A program made the translations under genes and the position numbers. From positions 3,224,001 to 3,288,000 of the forward strand of contig NZ_JACHNF010000001.1 of the NCBI RefSeq assembly GCF_014205295.1: a DNA stretch of 64,000 bases, given 5' to 3'. Positions 18,908 through 26,940 of this stretch are shown here, piece by piece (the stretch's first letter is position 1; the number at the start of each line of letters is the position of its first letter). This DNA comes from Kribbella solani (GTDB lineage Bacteria; Actinomycetota; Actinomycetes; Propionibacteriales; Kribbellaceae). Under the pieces are notes generated by a model. It was given only the letters and a program-made list of their open reading frames with translations. It was not told the origin of the DNA and searched no databases.

Positions 18908-20028
18908 GTCTCAAGGCGCTACTGCCGACCCGTCCGCACGGAGAGAGCGGCTGGGTCGGCCGTGTACTGACTACTGGCGTGGCGATCGCCGTACTCGCCA
19001 CTGCGCGACCGGACCCGGCATCGCACTGGGTCTGGCTGGTACTAGGTGCCGGACTGGTCGTTTTCATCATCGGCACGCTCCTGATGACGTCACGCCCGTA
19101 CACGGCCTTCGTACTGCTCACTGTCGTTGCAGTGGCCAACGGGCTGATCAGTGGAGTGGATTCCTCCAACTCACTCGTACTGGTCCTGGTATCGATCACT
19201 GACATCGCCGTACTGCAGTTCCCGCGGCACGGCAACCGACCGATCATTGCCGCAGGCGTCTGCGTCACCGCGGCGTACGTAGTGTCCGCCTGGTGGTTCG
19301 ACAAGTCGGACAGCTGGTTCTTCACCCAACTGCTCTGGACCGCCGTACTGATCGCGTTCGGACTGAACAGGCGCCAGTACGAGGTGCAGGCACGCCAGAC
19401 AGAACAGTTGCTGGAGCAGACGCGCTTGGCGCAGAGCGAGCATGCCCGTGCGGCAACACTGGAAGAACGCGGGCGAATCGCACGGGACCTGCATGACGTA
19501 CTGGCACACTCATTGGGCGCACTGAGCGTCCAGCTCGAAGTTGCTGAGGCGTTACTGGAGGAGCGTGGTGACACGGCCGGTGCGCTCGACCGGGTCCGAC
19601 GGTCGCGCCGGCTCGCCGTACAAGGACTGACTGAGGCTCGCAACGCAGTGGCTGCGCTACGGGCAGATGCAGTACCGGAACTGCCCCAGGCGATCGCTGC
19701 ACTGGCTGAGCAGCATGAGAAGGACCATGGCACCGCTGTCCACTTCACCAACACCGGTGCGGTCAAGCAGCTCGACTCAGGTGCGACCGTTGCGCTGCTC
19801 AACGCCGCACGCGAGGCACTGACCAATGCGGCCAAGCACGCGCCTGGACAGCCCGTAGCGGTTGAGCTGGATGGCGTAAGGCTGTCAGTACGCAACAAGG
19901 GCCCGACGAACGGCGAGGGGTTCGGCCTGGCAGGGATGCGGGAACGGCTGGCCCTGATCGGTGGCACGCTGACAGCAGGTCCGGACGGGGATGACTGGCT
20001 GGTGGTCGCGGAGGTGCCTGATGAGTGA
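18904..20028 (+). CDS. Two-component sensor histidine kinase (HisKA_3)
   Basis: A 374-residue NarL-type kinase. The N-terminal third has about five to six membrane segments. The dimerisation and phosphoacceptor motif is ERGRIARDLHDVLAHSLGAL (phospho-His in RDLHD). The ATPase domain shows REALTNAAKHAP (N box) and GFGLAGMRERLALIGG (G box). GTG start at 18904 overlaps the upstream gene, and the 3' end overlaps the regulator by 8 bp, so the three genes form one unit. The signal is unknown. Confidence 0.92.
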   Translation: MSLKALLPTRPHGESGWVGRVLTTGVAIAVLATARPDPASHWVWLVLGAGLVVFIIGTLLMTSRPYTAFVLLTVVAVANGLISGVDSSNSLVLVLVSITDIAVLQFPRHGNRPIIAAGVCVTAAYVVSAWWFDKSDSWFFTQLLWTAVLIAFGLNRRQYEVQARQTEQLLEQTRLAQSEHARAATLEERGRIARDLHDVLAHSLGALSVQLEVAEALLEERGDTAGALDRVRRSRRLAVQGLTEARNAVAALRADAVPELPQAIAALAEQHEKDHGTAVHFTNTGAVKQLDSGATVALLNAAREALTNAAKHAPGQPVAVELDGVRLSVRNKGPTNGEGFGLAGMRERLALIGGTLTAGPDGDDWLVVAEVPDE

Positions 20029-20671
20029 CGGAATCAGAGTGGTCGTCGCGGACGATCAGCAGGTCGTACGCGAAGGGCTGGTCGCGCTGCTCGGGCTGAT
20101 CGACGGCGTCGAGGTCACGGGCGCGGCCGCCAACGGCGTCGAGGCGATCGACCTGGTTGCCAAGGGCAACGTGGATGTCGTGCTGATGGATCTCCGGATG
20201 CCCGTGCTGGACGGTACGCAGGCTACCGCGCGGATCGCCGCCGATTATCCGGAAGTGGCGGTGCTGGTGCTGACCACGTACGCCGATGACGCGTCGATCG
20301 CGAACGCGCTCCGGGCCGGCGCGCGCGGCTACCTGACCAAGGACGCCGGCCGCGCCGAGATCGGCGCCGCGCTCCGCTCCACGGCCGCGGGCCAGTCCAC
20401 GTTCGACCCCGAGGTGTCCAAGCGCCTGATCGCGGGCCTGTCCCCCGATGCGTCGGATCGCGGTACGGACGGACTGACCGCCCGCGAGACCGAAGTGCTG
20501 CGCCTGATCGCCGGCGGCCTGAGCAACCCGGAGATCGCCGAACAACTGTTCATCAGCGAAGCGACCGTGAAAACCCACATCAACAACACCTTCGCCAAAA
20601 TCGGCGCCCGGCACCGCGCGGAAGCAGTCCGCTACGCGTACCAGAAGGGGATCGTGTCAGACGCCCTTTAA
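20021..20671 (+). CDS. NarL/LuxR-type response regulator
   Basis: A 216-residue regulator and partner of the preceding kinase. The receiver domain has the acidic pair VVVADDQQVVREG, phospho-Asp in VVLMDLRMPV, Thr in LVLTTYADD and Lys in YLTKDAGR. The C-terminal LuxR HTH is TARETEVLRLIAGGLSNPEI followed by LFISEATVKTHINNTFAKIG. The ATG at 20021 lies inside the end of the kinase gene. Confidence 0.95.
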   Translation: MSDGIRVVVADDQQVVREGLVALLGLIDGVEVTGAAANGVEAIDLVAKGNVDVVLMDLRMPVLDGTQATARIAADYPEVAVLVLTTYADDASIANALRAGARGYLTKDAGRAEIGAALRSTAAGQSTFDPEVSKRLIAGLSPDASDRGTDGLTARETEVLRLIAGGLSNPEIAEQLFISEATVKTHINNTFAKIGARHRAEAVRYAYQKGIVSDAL

Positions 20672-21669
20672 ACTCTCAGCTCGGCAATGACCGGGCGGTG
20701 GTCACTACCGGTGGAGCTCATCACCCAGGCCTTGGTCGGGGTGAGACCGCGGACCAGGATGTGGTCGATGCGGGCCATCGGGAACGCGGCCGGCCAGGTG
20801 AACCCGAAGCCGGTACCGGCCGCGCCCTGCGCCGAACGCAGACCCGAGGTCAGCGGCGCCAGGCTGCGGTCGTTCACCGTGCCGTTGAAGTCACCCATCA
20901 CGATCACGTGCTGCTCCTTCTCGGCAGCGATCTGCCGGCCGAGCGCCTTGATCGTCTCGTTGCGCTGATCGGACGTGAATCCGCTGGTACCGACCCGGAC
21001 CGACGCGAGGTGCGCGACGTACACGGCGACCGTGCCCTTCGGCGTCTCCACGTCGGCGCGCAGCGCGCGGGTCCAGGTGAAACCGACATCGACCGACTTC
21101 GTCTCGTCCACCGGGAACTTCGACCAGAGCGCGACCGTGTCCCGGGACACCTGGTACGGATACGTCTTGGCGAACTCGGACTTGTAGATCTTCAGGTCCG
21201 CCGGCGTGAGCTCCTCCAGCGCCACCACGTCCGCGTCGGCGGCGAGCAACTCCTGCGCCGTCTGCTTCGGGTCCGGGTTGGCGGCATCCACGTTGTGGCT
21301 CAGGACGCGCAGGTCGTACGCGCCGCCGGCAGCACGGCCCGGCAGCAACAGGTGGCCGAACATCAGCCCCCAGATGAGCGTCGGGAGCAGCAGCGCGACG
21401 CCCGCGGTCGCGGACCGCCGTACCAGCGCCGCCACGCCGAGCACCGGCACGGCCACGCCGACCCAGGGCAGGAAGGTGTCGAGCAGGCTGCCCAGATTGC
21501 CCACCGAGTTCGGCACGCTGCGGTGGAACATCAGCACCATCGCGGACAGCACCGCCAGCACCGCGATGAACCAGCCACGCCGCCACATGCCACCCCGCTT
21601 CCGCCGCCGCGCGGTGGTCCGCGGCGGCAACGGCTGACGGGTGGCGACTGCGGTCTGGCGGTCGGGCAT
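20668..21669 (-). CDS. Endonuclease/exonuclease/phosphatase family membrane protein
   Basis: The 333-residue product has a basic N-terminus, about three membrane helices (WFIAVLAVLSAMVLMF and two more) and an external EEP domain with the family residues VLSHNVDAANP, DADVVALEELTP, IVMGDFNGTVNDR and the final GSDHRPVIAEL. Such proteins act as vancomycin-resistance-associated or nuclease-like enzymes; substrate unknown. The ATG at 21669 is preferred over a longer frame. It overlaps the response regulator tail to tail by 4 bp. Confidence 0.87.
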   Translation of the reverse strand: MPDRQTAVATRQPLPPRTTARRRKRGGMWRRGWFIAVLAVLSAMVLMFHRSVPNSVGNLGSLLDTFLPWVGVAVPVLGVAALVRRSATAGVALLLPTLIWGLMFGHLLLPGRAAGGAYDLRVLSHNVDAANPDPKQTAQELLAADADVVALEELTPADLKIYKSEFAKTYPYQVSRDTVALWSKFPVDETKSVDVGFTWTRALRADVETPKGTVAVYVAHLASVRVGTSGFTSDQRNETIKALGRQIAAEKEQHVIVMGDFNGTVNDRSLAPLTSGLRSAQGAAGTGFGFTWPAAFPMARIDHILVRGLTPTKAWVMSSTGSDHRPVIAELRV

Positions 21670-21821
21670 GAAGCGATTGTTGCGGACACCTGGGCCGCAC
21701 CAAAGTCCATGCGCGGTCAGGTACGGCGATTTCATCCGTACGGACGACTGGCCAGGACCGGAATGATGAGGAATCCGCAAGAACGCTGGTGCCTTCGAGT
21801 GACAGCAACCACAATGCCCCT

Positions 21822-22421
21822 ATGCCGTCAGTGACCACCGAGCCGTTCGTCGTCAAACGCCGCGGCCTGGGTAGTACGCGAACCGCATTGTTCCTTGGTA
21901 CGGCTCTCTTCGGGCTGATGGTTTTGCTGACGGTCGCGATTGTTGTCGTGCAGGAGATCCGCGGCGCGTCGGTTCGTACACCGCTGGAGGCTGTTTGGCT
22001 GGCCTGGGGTGGTACGCCGCTGATCTTCGCCGTGGGTCTTCCGATACTGCTGCTGGTCGGGGCGATCACCGCGCTCGAGGAGGATGCGGAGGACGTACTC
22101 CTGACCGTTGATGACGCGGGGATCTCGTTCGGTGGGGAGCCGGCGCGGGTGATCCCGTGGGGCGACGTGCGCGGGGTGTGCCGGGTGGAGCGGCAGGAGG
22201 TGGACAACACGGGCGAGGAGAGCTGGCGGCCGCAGCTGGTGGTGATGCTGGTCGAGGAGAACGCGCTTCCACTCAACCCGAAAGCGTGGGGGCCATCGTG
22301 CCCTTGGCCCGGGACACATGAGGTGCTCGGGCGGCCCCTTCCGTACGACGCCCTGGCCAGCGCGATTGCCCAGCGAGCACCACAGATCCCGGTCACCAAC
22401 CGCGGGCGCGTACACGCCTGA
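21822..22421 (+). CDS. Hypothetical two-helix membrane protein
   Basis: A 199-residue product with two membrane segments (ALFGLMVLLTVAIVVVQEI and LIFAVGLPILLLVGAITALE) and a soluble C-terminal half that looks like a small beta domain (VDDAGISFGGEPARVIPWGD, as in PH-like membrane proteins). The start is uncertain: ATG at 21822 or GTG at 21789, neither with a clear ribosome-binding site. No function can be assigned. Confidence 0.7.
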   Translation: MPSVTTEPFVVKRRGLGSTRTALFLGTALFGLMVLLTVAIVVVQEIRGASVRTPLEAVWLAWGGTPLIFAVGLPILLLVGAITALEEDAEDVLLTVDDAGISFGGEPARVIPWGDVRGVCRVERQEVDNTGEESWRPQLVVMLVEENALPLNPKAWGPSCPWPGTHEVLGRPLPYDALASAIAQRAPQIPVTNRGRVHA

Positions 22422-22484
22422 CTGTCCGGGCCGGCTGCTGTGGGGCGGTGAATTCGGAGGACAGGGTGGGAGTGCCGAGGTAGC

Positions 22485-23360
22485 GTGACTCGCGCCATGG
22501 AGAAGCCAGCTGTCACCCGCGCGATCGCGGCCGCGACCTCGATCGCCACCGAGCTGGGCCTCCCGGTCAGTGACGCAACCGTGCTCCACAACTCGAACAA
22601 GCTGGCTCTGCGGCTGGCGCCCGCCGAGGTCTTCGCCCGGGTTGCGCTGGTTGGGGAAGAGGTCGCAGAGTTCGAGATCGAGCTCGCCCAGCAACTCGCC
22701 GCGGCCGGCGCACCGGCGGCCGCGCTGGAGCCCCGGGCCGACCCAGTGGTGTACCAACGTGACGGGTTTGCGGTGACGCTGTGGACCTACTACGAGCCCG
22801 CGAACCCGGCCGTCCTGCCACGCGACTTCGCTGACGCTCTCGAGCGGCTGCACGTTGGGATGCGCATGGTTTCGGTAACAAGCCCGCGGTTCACGGACCG
22901 GGTCGCTGAAGCCTTGGAGATCGTCGCGGATCCGGTACGTTCGCCGGAACTCGCGGATGGGGATCGGACCTTTCTCGGCAACCGATTGAACAGCCTGCGC
23001 CAGACAATCGACACCTGCGGTGCCGCCGAGCAATTGCTACACGGCGAACCCCATCCCGGCAACGTACTCAGCACGGTGCGAGGTCCGCTGTTCATCGACT
23101 TCGAGACGTGCTGCCGGGGACCGGTCGAATTCGACCTGGCCCATGTGCCCGAGGCGGTTTGCGAGTACTACCCCGGGGTCGACAAGGATCTGTTGGATGA
23201 TTGCCGGGAGTTGGTAATCGCAATGGTCGCGGCTTGGCGCTGGGACCGCGCCGACGAATTCCCGAACGGACGAAGGTTCGGGCTTGAGCTCGTACGGCTG
23301 CTACGCGAAGGGGCGCCGTGGCCAACCCTCGACCAAATCACCACTCGCCTAGGCCTGTAG
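22485..23360 (+). CDS. APH-like phosphotransferase family protein
   Basis: The 291 residues show the aminoglycoside-phosphotransferase fold: the catalytic loop LLHGEPHPGNVL with the conserved His, Asp-equivalent and Asn, and the metal-binding FIDFETCCRGPVEFDLAH. Note that the usual HGD has become HGE, so the catalytic Asp is replaced by Glu. Substrate unknown. GTG at 22485 is preceded by CGAGG; ATG at 22497 is the alternative. It is one of three APH-like genes in this window. Confidence 0.8.
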   Translation: MTRAMEKPAVTRAIAAATSIATELGLPVSDATVLHNSNKLALRLAPAEVFARVALVGEEVAEFEIELAQQLAAAGAPAAALEPRADPVVYQRDGFAVTLWTYYEPANPAVLPRDFADALERLHVGMRMVSVTSPRFTDRVAEALEIVADPVRSPELADGDRTFLGNRLNSLRQTIDTCGAAEQLLHGEPHPGNVLSTVRGPLFIDFETCCRGPVEFDLAHVPEAVCEYYPGVDKDLLDDCRELVIAMVAAWRWDRADEFPNGRRFGLELVRLLREGAPWPTLDQITTRLGL

Positions 23361-24374
23361 TCAGCCCTGGTTGGTGAGCAGTTTCTCCAGGTCGGCGAGG
23401 ACCGACATCGCGCCGATCGGACCGAGCCCCAGGAACCAGACCTCGTCGTCCACCCGGGCCGACTTCCCCGCCTTGACGGCCGGGATCGTCTTCCACAGGG
23501 TTCCGTTCACCACCTTTGTCTCATCAGTGGTGCCGGGCTTTCCGTAGCTGGAGTAGAAGATCCGGTCGCCGGCCGCCTGGCCGATGTTCTCCTGTGAAAC
23601 CTCCACCGCCAGGTCCTGCACATCCTGGATCTTCGGTCGCGGCAGTCCGACGTCCTTCAGGATCACGCCGATGAAGGACAGGTTCCCGTACAGCCGGATT
23701 TCCCCCGGCCGGAACCGGACCAGCGAGATCGTCGGCGACCCCTGCACCTTCGACTTCACTTCGTCGGCGCGTTTCTGGTAGTCGTTCAGCACCTCGGTCG
23801 CCTTGGTTTCCTCGCCGAGCGCGTCCGCGACCAGCAGGAAGTTCTCTTTCCACGGGAACCCGGGACGGATGCTGAACACGGTCGGCGCGATCGCGCTGAG
23901 TTTCGGGTACAGGTCCTTGGCGCGCAGTTTGCTGCCGAGGATCAGGTCCGGCTTGAGCGCGGCGATCGCTTCGAGGTTCAGCTCGCTGATCCCGCCGACG
24001 GTCTTGATCCCCTGCGCCTTGTCGGCCAGGTACGAAGGTACGCCGCTCTGCCCCGCCGTCGTCGCCATCCCGACCGGCGTGATTCCCAGCGCGAGCACGT
24101 CGTCCAGTTCACCACTGTCCAGTACGACGACCCGCGACGGCTTCTTGTCGAGCTGCACCGGACCGACCGCGTCCTGCACCGTCCGCGGGAACGCCCCGGG
24201 CGCGGCGTCCGAGCCGAGTTTCGCGGTTTCGGCGTCGGCGGTCTTGAACAGCCGGCCGCCGGTCGCGACTTCCTTGTCCCCGACTCCGGTGTCGCTACTC
24301 TTGGCGTCCCCGCCACCACATCCAGCTACCAAAAGCAAGGCCGACGCCACGGCAATCCCGATCAGCTTCTTCAC
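23361..24374 (-). CDS. Iron-siderophore ABC transporter substrate-binding lipoprotein
   Basis: The 337-residue product has a lipoprotein signal peptide with lipobox LVAGC and a periplasmic-binding fold of the FecB/FepB class (VVVLDSGELDDVLALGITPV, LEAIAALKPDLILGSKLRAK). It would capture a ferri-siderophore outside the membrane. No permease or ATPase gene is next to it, so it works with transporters encoded elsewhere. It is preceded by an iron box 24 bp upstream of the start, so it is probably repressed by an IdeR/DtxR-type regulator when iron is plentiful. Confidence 0.92.
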   Translation of the reverse strand: MKKLIGIAVASALLLVAGCGGGDAKSSDTGVGDKEVATGGRLFKTADAETAKLGSDAAPGAFPRTVQDAVGPVQLDKKPSRVVVLDSGELDDVLALGITPVGMATTAGQSGVPSYLADKAQGIKTVGGISELNLEAIAALKPDLILGSKLRAKDLYPKLSAIAPTVFSIRPGFPWKENFLLVADALGEETKATEVLNDYQKRADEVKSKVQGSPTISLVRFRPGEIRLYGNLSFIGVILKDVGLPRPKIQDVQDLAVEVSQENIGQAAGDRIFYSSYGKPGTTDETKVVNGTLWKTIPAVKAGKSARVDDEVWFLGLGPIGAMSVLADLEKLLTNQG

Positions 24375-24397
24375 AATCGCCGACCCTACACAACAAA

Positions 24398-24415
24398 GGT
24401 TAGGCAGCCCTAACC
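24398..24415. promoter_or_regulatory. IdeR/DtxR-type iron box
   Basis: GGTTAGG-CAGC-CCTAACC is a perfect 7-bp inverted repeat with a 4-bp centre, matching the TTAGG...CCTAA core of actinobacterial iron boxes. It lies just upstream of the siderophore-binding lipoprotein gene, with the end of the neighbouring phosphotransferase gene on its other side. Confidence 0.85.
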
Positions 24416-24422
24416 AGCCTCA

Positions 24423-25307
24423 CTACCGGCCGGCCCGGTCGAGCTGGCGGACGATCATCGGCTCGTTGAAAGCGCCGCTCTGCTGGCCGGTCCAGAGCTC
24501 CGCCATCACCATCAGCACGCGGAGCACGACCTGAAGCGGCTCGATCGCGGCGAGCTCGTGCTCGGTGAGCGGGTCGGCGGTCGCCGCCTGGTACCCGGCG
24601 ACCAGCTCCGGCGCGCGATCCACGCGGGCGATCACCAGCTCCCACGCGCGACTGTCCGGGTGACACAGGTCGAAGTCGATCACGCCGGCGAACCGTCCGG
24701 TCTCGTCGAAGTGCAGGTTCCAGCTGGCGAAGTCGCCGTGCACGACAGTCCGCGGCAGGTCGAGAAGCGCATGCTCGGCGACAAGGTCCTTCGCGTACGC
24801 CATCGCGCGCACCGACCGGTCGGCGAGATCGGGCCGCCGTTCACCGAGCAGTTCGATGCCGCGATCCCAGCCCTGGAACGCCCCCATCGCATCCAGATCC
24901 GCCGCCGGAAAGAACCCCGGCCGCGTACCCAGATCGAGCTCAGGTAGATCACCGTGCAAGCGGGCAAGGATCGCACCACGCTCACGCCGCTGCGCCACGG
25001 TCTCGTCCCGGTGCGGTTGCCCGGGTACGAAACGCGTGACCGCCCAGAGCCTCCCGTCATACTCAACGGGACCGGCGACCACCACCGGTACACACCAGCC
25101 GCGGGCGGCGAGGTGATCGAGCACGGCACGCTCGAACCGTAGGTCTACATCGGTGTGCAACAGGTGGTACCGCCGCAGGATGAAGTGCTCACCGCCGCTC
25201 GTCCACAGGTGCCAGTTGCCGTTGCCGACGGACTGGTCGTCACCCGGGCGGGTGGGTTCGAGCCGATCGACGTCGAGACCGAAGCTGTCCAGGGGCGGCG
25301 TACGCAT
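24423..25307 (-). CDS. APH-like phosphotransferase family protein
   Basis: The 294-residue product has the homoserine kinase/APH fold: LRRYHLLHTDVDLRFERAV, the catalytic loop RTVVHGDFASWNLHF (HGDxxxxN intact) and metal-binding GVIDFDLCHPDSRAWEL. Substrate unknown. It ends 8 bp before the iron box of the downstream lipoprotein gene on the same strand. Confidence 0.85.
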   Translation of the reverse strand: MRTPPLDSFGLDVDRLEPTRPGDDQSVGNGNWHLWTSGGEHFILRRYHLLHTDVDLRFERAVLDHLAARGWCVPVVVAGPVEYDGRLWAVTRFVPGQPHRDETVAQRRERGAILARLHGDLPELDLGTRPGFFPAADLDAMGAFQGWDRGIELLGERRPDLADRSVRAMAYAKDLVAEHALLDLPRTVVHGDFASWNLHFDETGRFAGVIDFDLCHPDSRAWELVIARVDRAPELVAGYQAATADPLTEHELAAIEPLQVVLRVLMVMAELWTGQQSGAFNEPMIVRQLDRAGR

Positions 25308-25472
25308 CGGATCATCGTCGCAGGCCGCGCTATCACGCGGCGACAGAAAAACCTGACCCGACCATCACGGGGGAACGGCCGGGCCAGGCAGTATCGATGA
25401 TACCTCCGATCCCCAGTCGCCCGCGCGAAATTGAGCGGCGGACGCGCCGTGGCCTGCCCTATTCTTTCCGGC

Positions 25473-25490
25473 ATGCGTCGTACTTCCTGA
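25473..25490 (+). CDS. Leader peptide MRRTS upstream of the efflux pump
   Basis: ATG CGT CGT ACT TCC TGA. The ORF is five codons long and lies about 100 bp upstream of the pump. Its last codon and stop form part of the 5' arm of a helix that hides the pump's ribosome-binding site. There is no Shine-Dalgarno sequence; a TATTCT element ends 7 nt before the ATG, so it may be leaderless. M-R-R resembles Arg-rich macrolide-arrest leader peptides such as MRLR-type ones, but I infer this only from similarity of pattern. Confidence 0.6.
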   Translation: MRRTS

Positions 25491-25580
25491 AAGCGCACTC
25501 GCCGTGCGCAACGTCCAAGCGTTTGACCGCGCTGGTTCCATCCGGTCGCGCTTCGTCCTGCCCGCGCCCGCTTTCAGGAG
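25485..25580 (+). promoter_or_regulatory. Translational attenuator sequestering the efflux pump RBS
   Basis: P1 is a perfect 11-bp pairing, TCCTGAAAGCG (25485-25495) with CGCTTTCAGGA (25569-25579), that buries the Shine-Dalgarno AGGAG (25576-25580) of the pump. Inside are P2 GCGCAC/GTGCGC (25493-25498 with 25504-25509) and P3, AAGCG/CGCTT plus GACCG/CGGTC (25517-25529 with 25543-25553). P1 and P2 share three bases, so they compete at their junction. The leader ORF MRRTS ends inside the 5' arm of P1, so a stalled ribosome would free the Shine-Dalgarno. No T-tract is present, so control would be at translation. Confidence 0.75.
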
Positions 25581-25589
25581 CACCTTCGC

Positions 25590-26834
25590 ATGTCGTTCTA
25601 CCGATCCGCCGAGCCAGTCCGGACGTACTACGTCTACAACGCCGCGCTCTCCTTCCTCTTCGCGCTGTCCTTCACCCTCAGCGCCGTGTACTACGTCCGC
25701 GACGCCGGACTGAACCCACTCCAGCTGGTGCTGGTCGGCACCGTTCTCGAACTGTCCTGCTTCCTGTTCGAGATCCCGACCGGCATCGTCGCCGACCTGT
25801 ACAGCCGCCGGCTCTCCCTCGTCATCGGCTTCGTACTGATCGGCGCCGGCTTCCTGCTGCAGGCCCTGGTGCCGGCGTTCCTCGCGATCCTCGCCGCGCA
25901 GGTGCTGTGGGGCATCGGCTTCACGTTCACCTCCGGTGCCGATCAGGCCTGGATCACCGACGAGATCGGCACCGAGCGGGCGGCCGGGGTGTTCGTTCGC
26001 GCACAGCAGTTCGAGCTCGGCGGCACGATCGTCGGTACGGTCGCGGCCGGCGTACTGGGTCTGATCAGCCTGCCGCTGCCGATGGTGCTGTCCGGTGCGG
26101 GGATCATCTTGCTCGGGCTCGTGCTGCACGTGGTGATGCGCGAACAGAACTTCCACCGCACGCCACGCGAGGAGCGGGAGACGTTCCGGCAAATGGCGGA
26201 CACGTTCCGCGCCGGGCTGCACGCGGCGCGGCGGCGGCCCGTCGTACGCACGCTGGTCATCATCAGCCTGGTCGCGGGCCTGTCCAGCGAGGCGTTCGAC
26301 CGGTTGTGGTCGGTGAAGCTGCTGACCTTCACCTTCCCGACCGTGTTCGGCACGTCCGATCCGGCGATCTGGTTCACCCTCTTCGCCCTCGCCGGTACGT
26401 TGCTGTCGTTGGGCGCATCGCTCACGCTGACCCGCTTCTTTCCGGGCCTGCTGAAGTCGGCGCATCCGACCGGCATCCTCGCGACGCTCGCGCTGCTGCA
26501 GGCCGCCGGCGTGATCACGTTCGCGCTGGTCGGCAACCTCTGGCTCGCGCTGGCCGCGCTGTGGTTGCGTACCATCGCCGACACGGTCCGGATGCCGATC
26601 GAGTCCGCCTGGCTGAACCGGCACGTCGACTCCCGGTCGCGGGCGACCGTGATCTCGATCGTCTCGCAGGCGAACGCGATCGGCCAGGTCGCCGGCGGCC
26701 CACCCCTCGGCGCCCTCGGCCGTACGTCACTGCGCGCTGCCCTGCTCGCCTCCGGCCTGATCCTGGCGCCGATCACCGCGCTCTACCTGCGCCTCCGCGG
26801 GAAACGGACCGCGGAGGTGGAGACGGTCGCCTGA
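25590..26834 (+). CDS. MFS efflux transporter, DHA3-like (macrolide/tetracycline type)
   Basis: A 414-residue transporter with about 12 membrane segments. The loop between helices 2 and 3 has the MFS motif FEIPTGIVADLYSRRLSLVI. Overall layout resembles Mef- and Tap-like DHA3 pumps that export antibiotics. The ATG at 25590 follows AGGAG by about 9 nt, but that site is sequestered in the leader fold, suggesting drug-inducible translation. Substrate is inferred, not shown. A hairpin with direct repeats follows the gene. Confidence 0.85.
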   Translation: MSFYRSAEPVRTYYVYNAALSFLFALSFTLSAVYYVRDAGLNPLQLVLVGTVLELSCFLFEIPTGIVADLYSRRLSLVIGFVLIGAGFLLQALVPAFLAILAAQVLWGIGFTFTSGADQAWITDEIGTERAAGVFVRAQQFELGGTIVGTVAAGVLGLISLPLPMVLSGAGIILLGLVLHVVMREQNFHRTPREERETFRQMADTFRAGLHAARRRPVVRTLVIISLVAGLSSEAFDRLWSVKLLTFTFPTVFGTSDPAIWFTLFALAGTLLSLGASLTLTRFFPGLLKSAHPTGILATLALLQAAGVITFALVGNLWLALAALWLRTIADTVRMPIESAWLNRHVDSRSRATVISIVSQANAIGQVAGGPPLGALGRTSLRAALLASGLILAPITALYLRLRGKRTAEVETVA

Positions 26835-26850
26835 GGGGCGGACCTCCTGT

Positions 26851-26926
26851 ACTCACCAACCGCTCGGCGCCGCCGATCCGCGCGCTTCTCCACGCTCGGC
26901 GCCGCCGATCCGCGGCCTTGGTGAGT
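26851..26926. repeat. Hairpin enclosing two identical 22-bp direct repeats
   Basis: ACTCACCAA (26851-26859) and TTGGTGAGT (26918-26926) form a perfect 9-bp stem. Between them a 22-bp unit beginning CGCTCGGCGCCGCCGATCC is present twice, at 26861-26882 and 26893-26914, with no mismatch. It lies between convergent genes (the MFS pump and terC) and may terminate both. Confidence 0.75.
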
Positions 26927-26940
26927 GCCGTGGATCCGGG

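Noticed and set aside
20891..22600. 569-residue minus-strand frame opposite the membrane protein gene
   Set aside because: It is a shadow frame; the EEP-family gene and the plus-strand genes account for the region.
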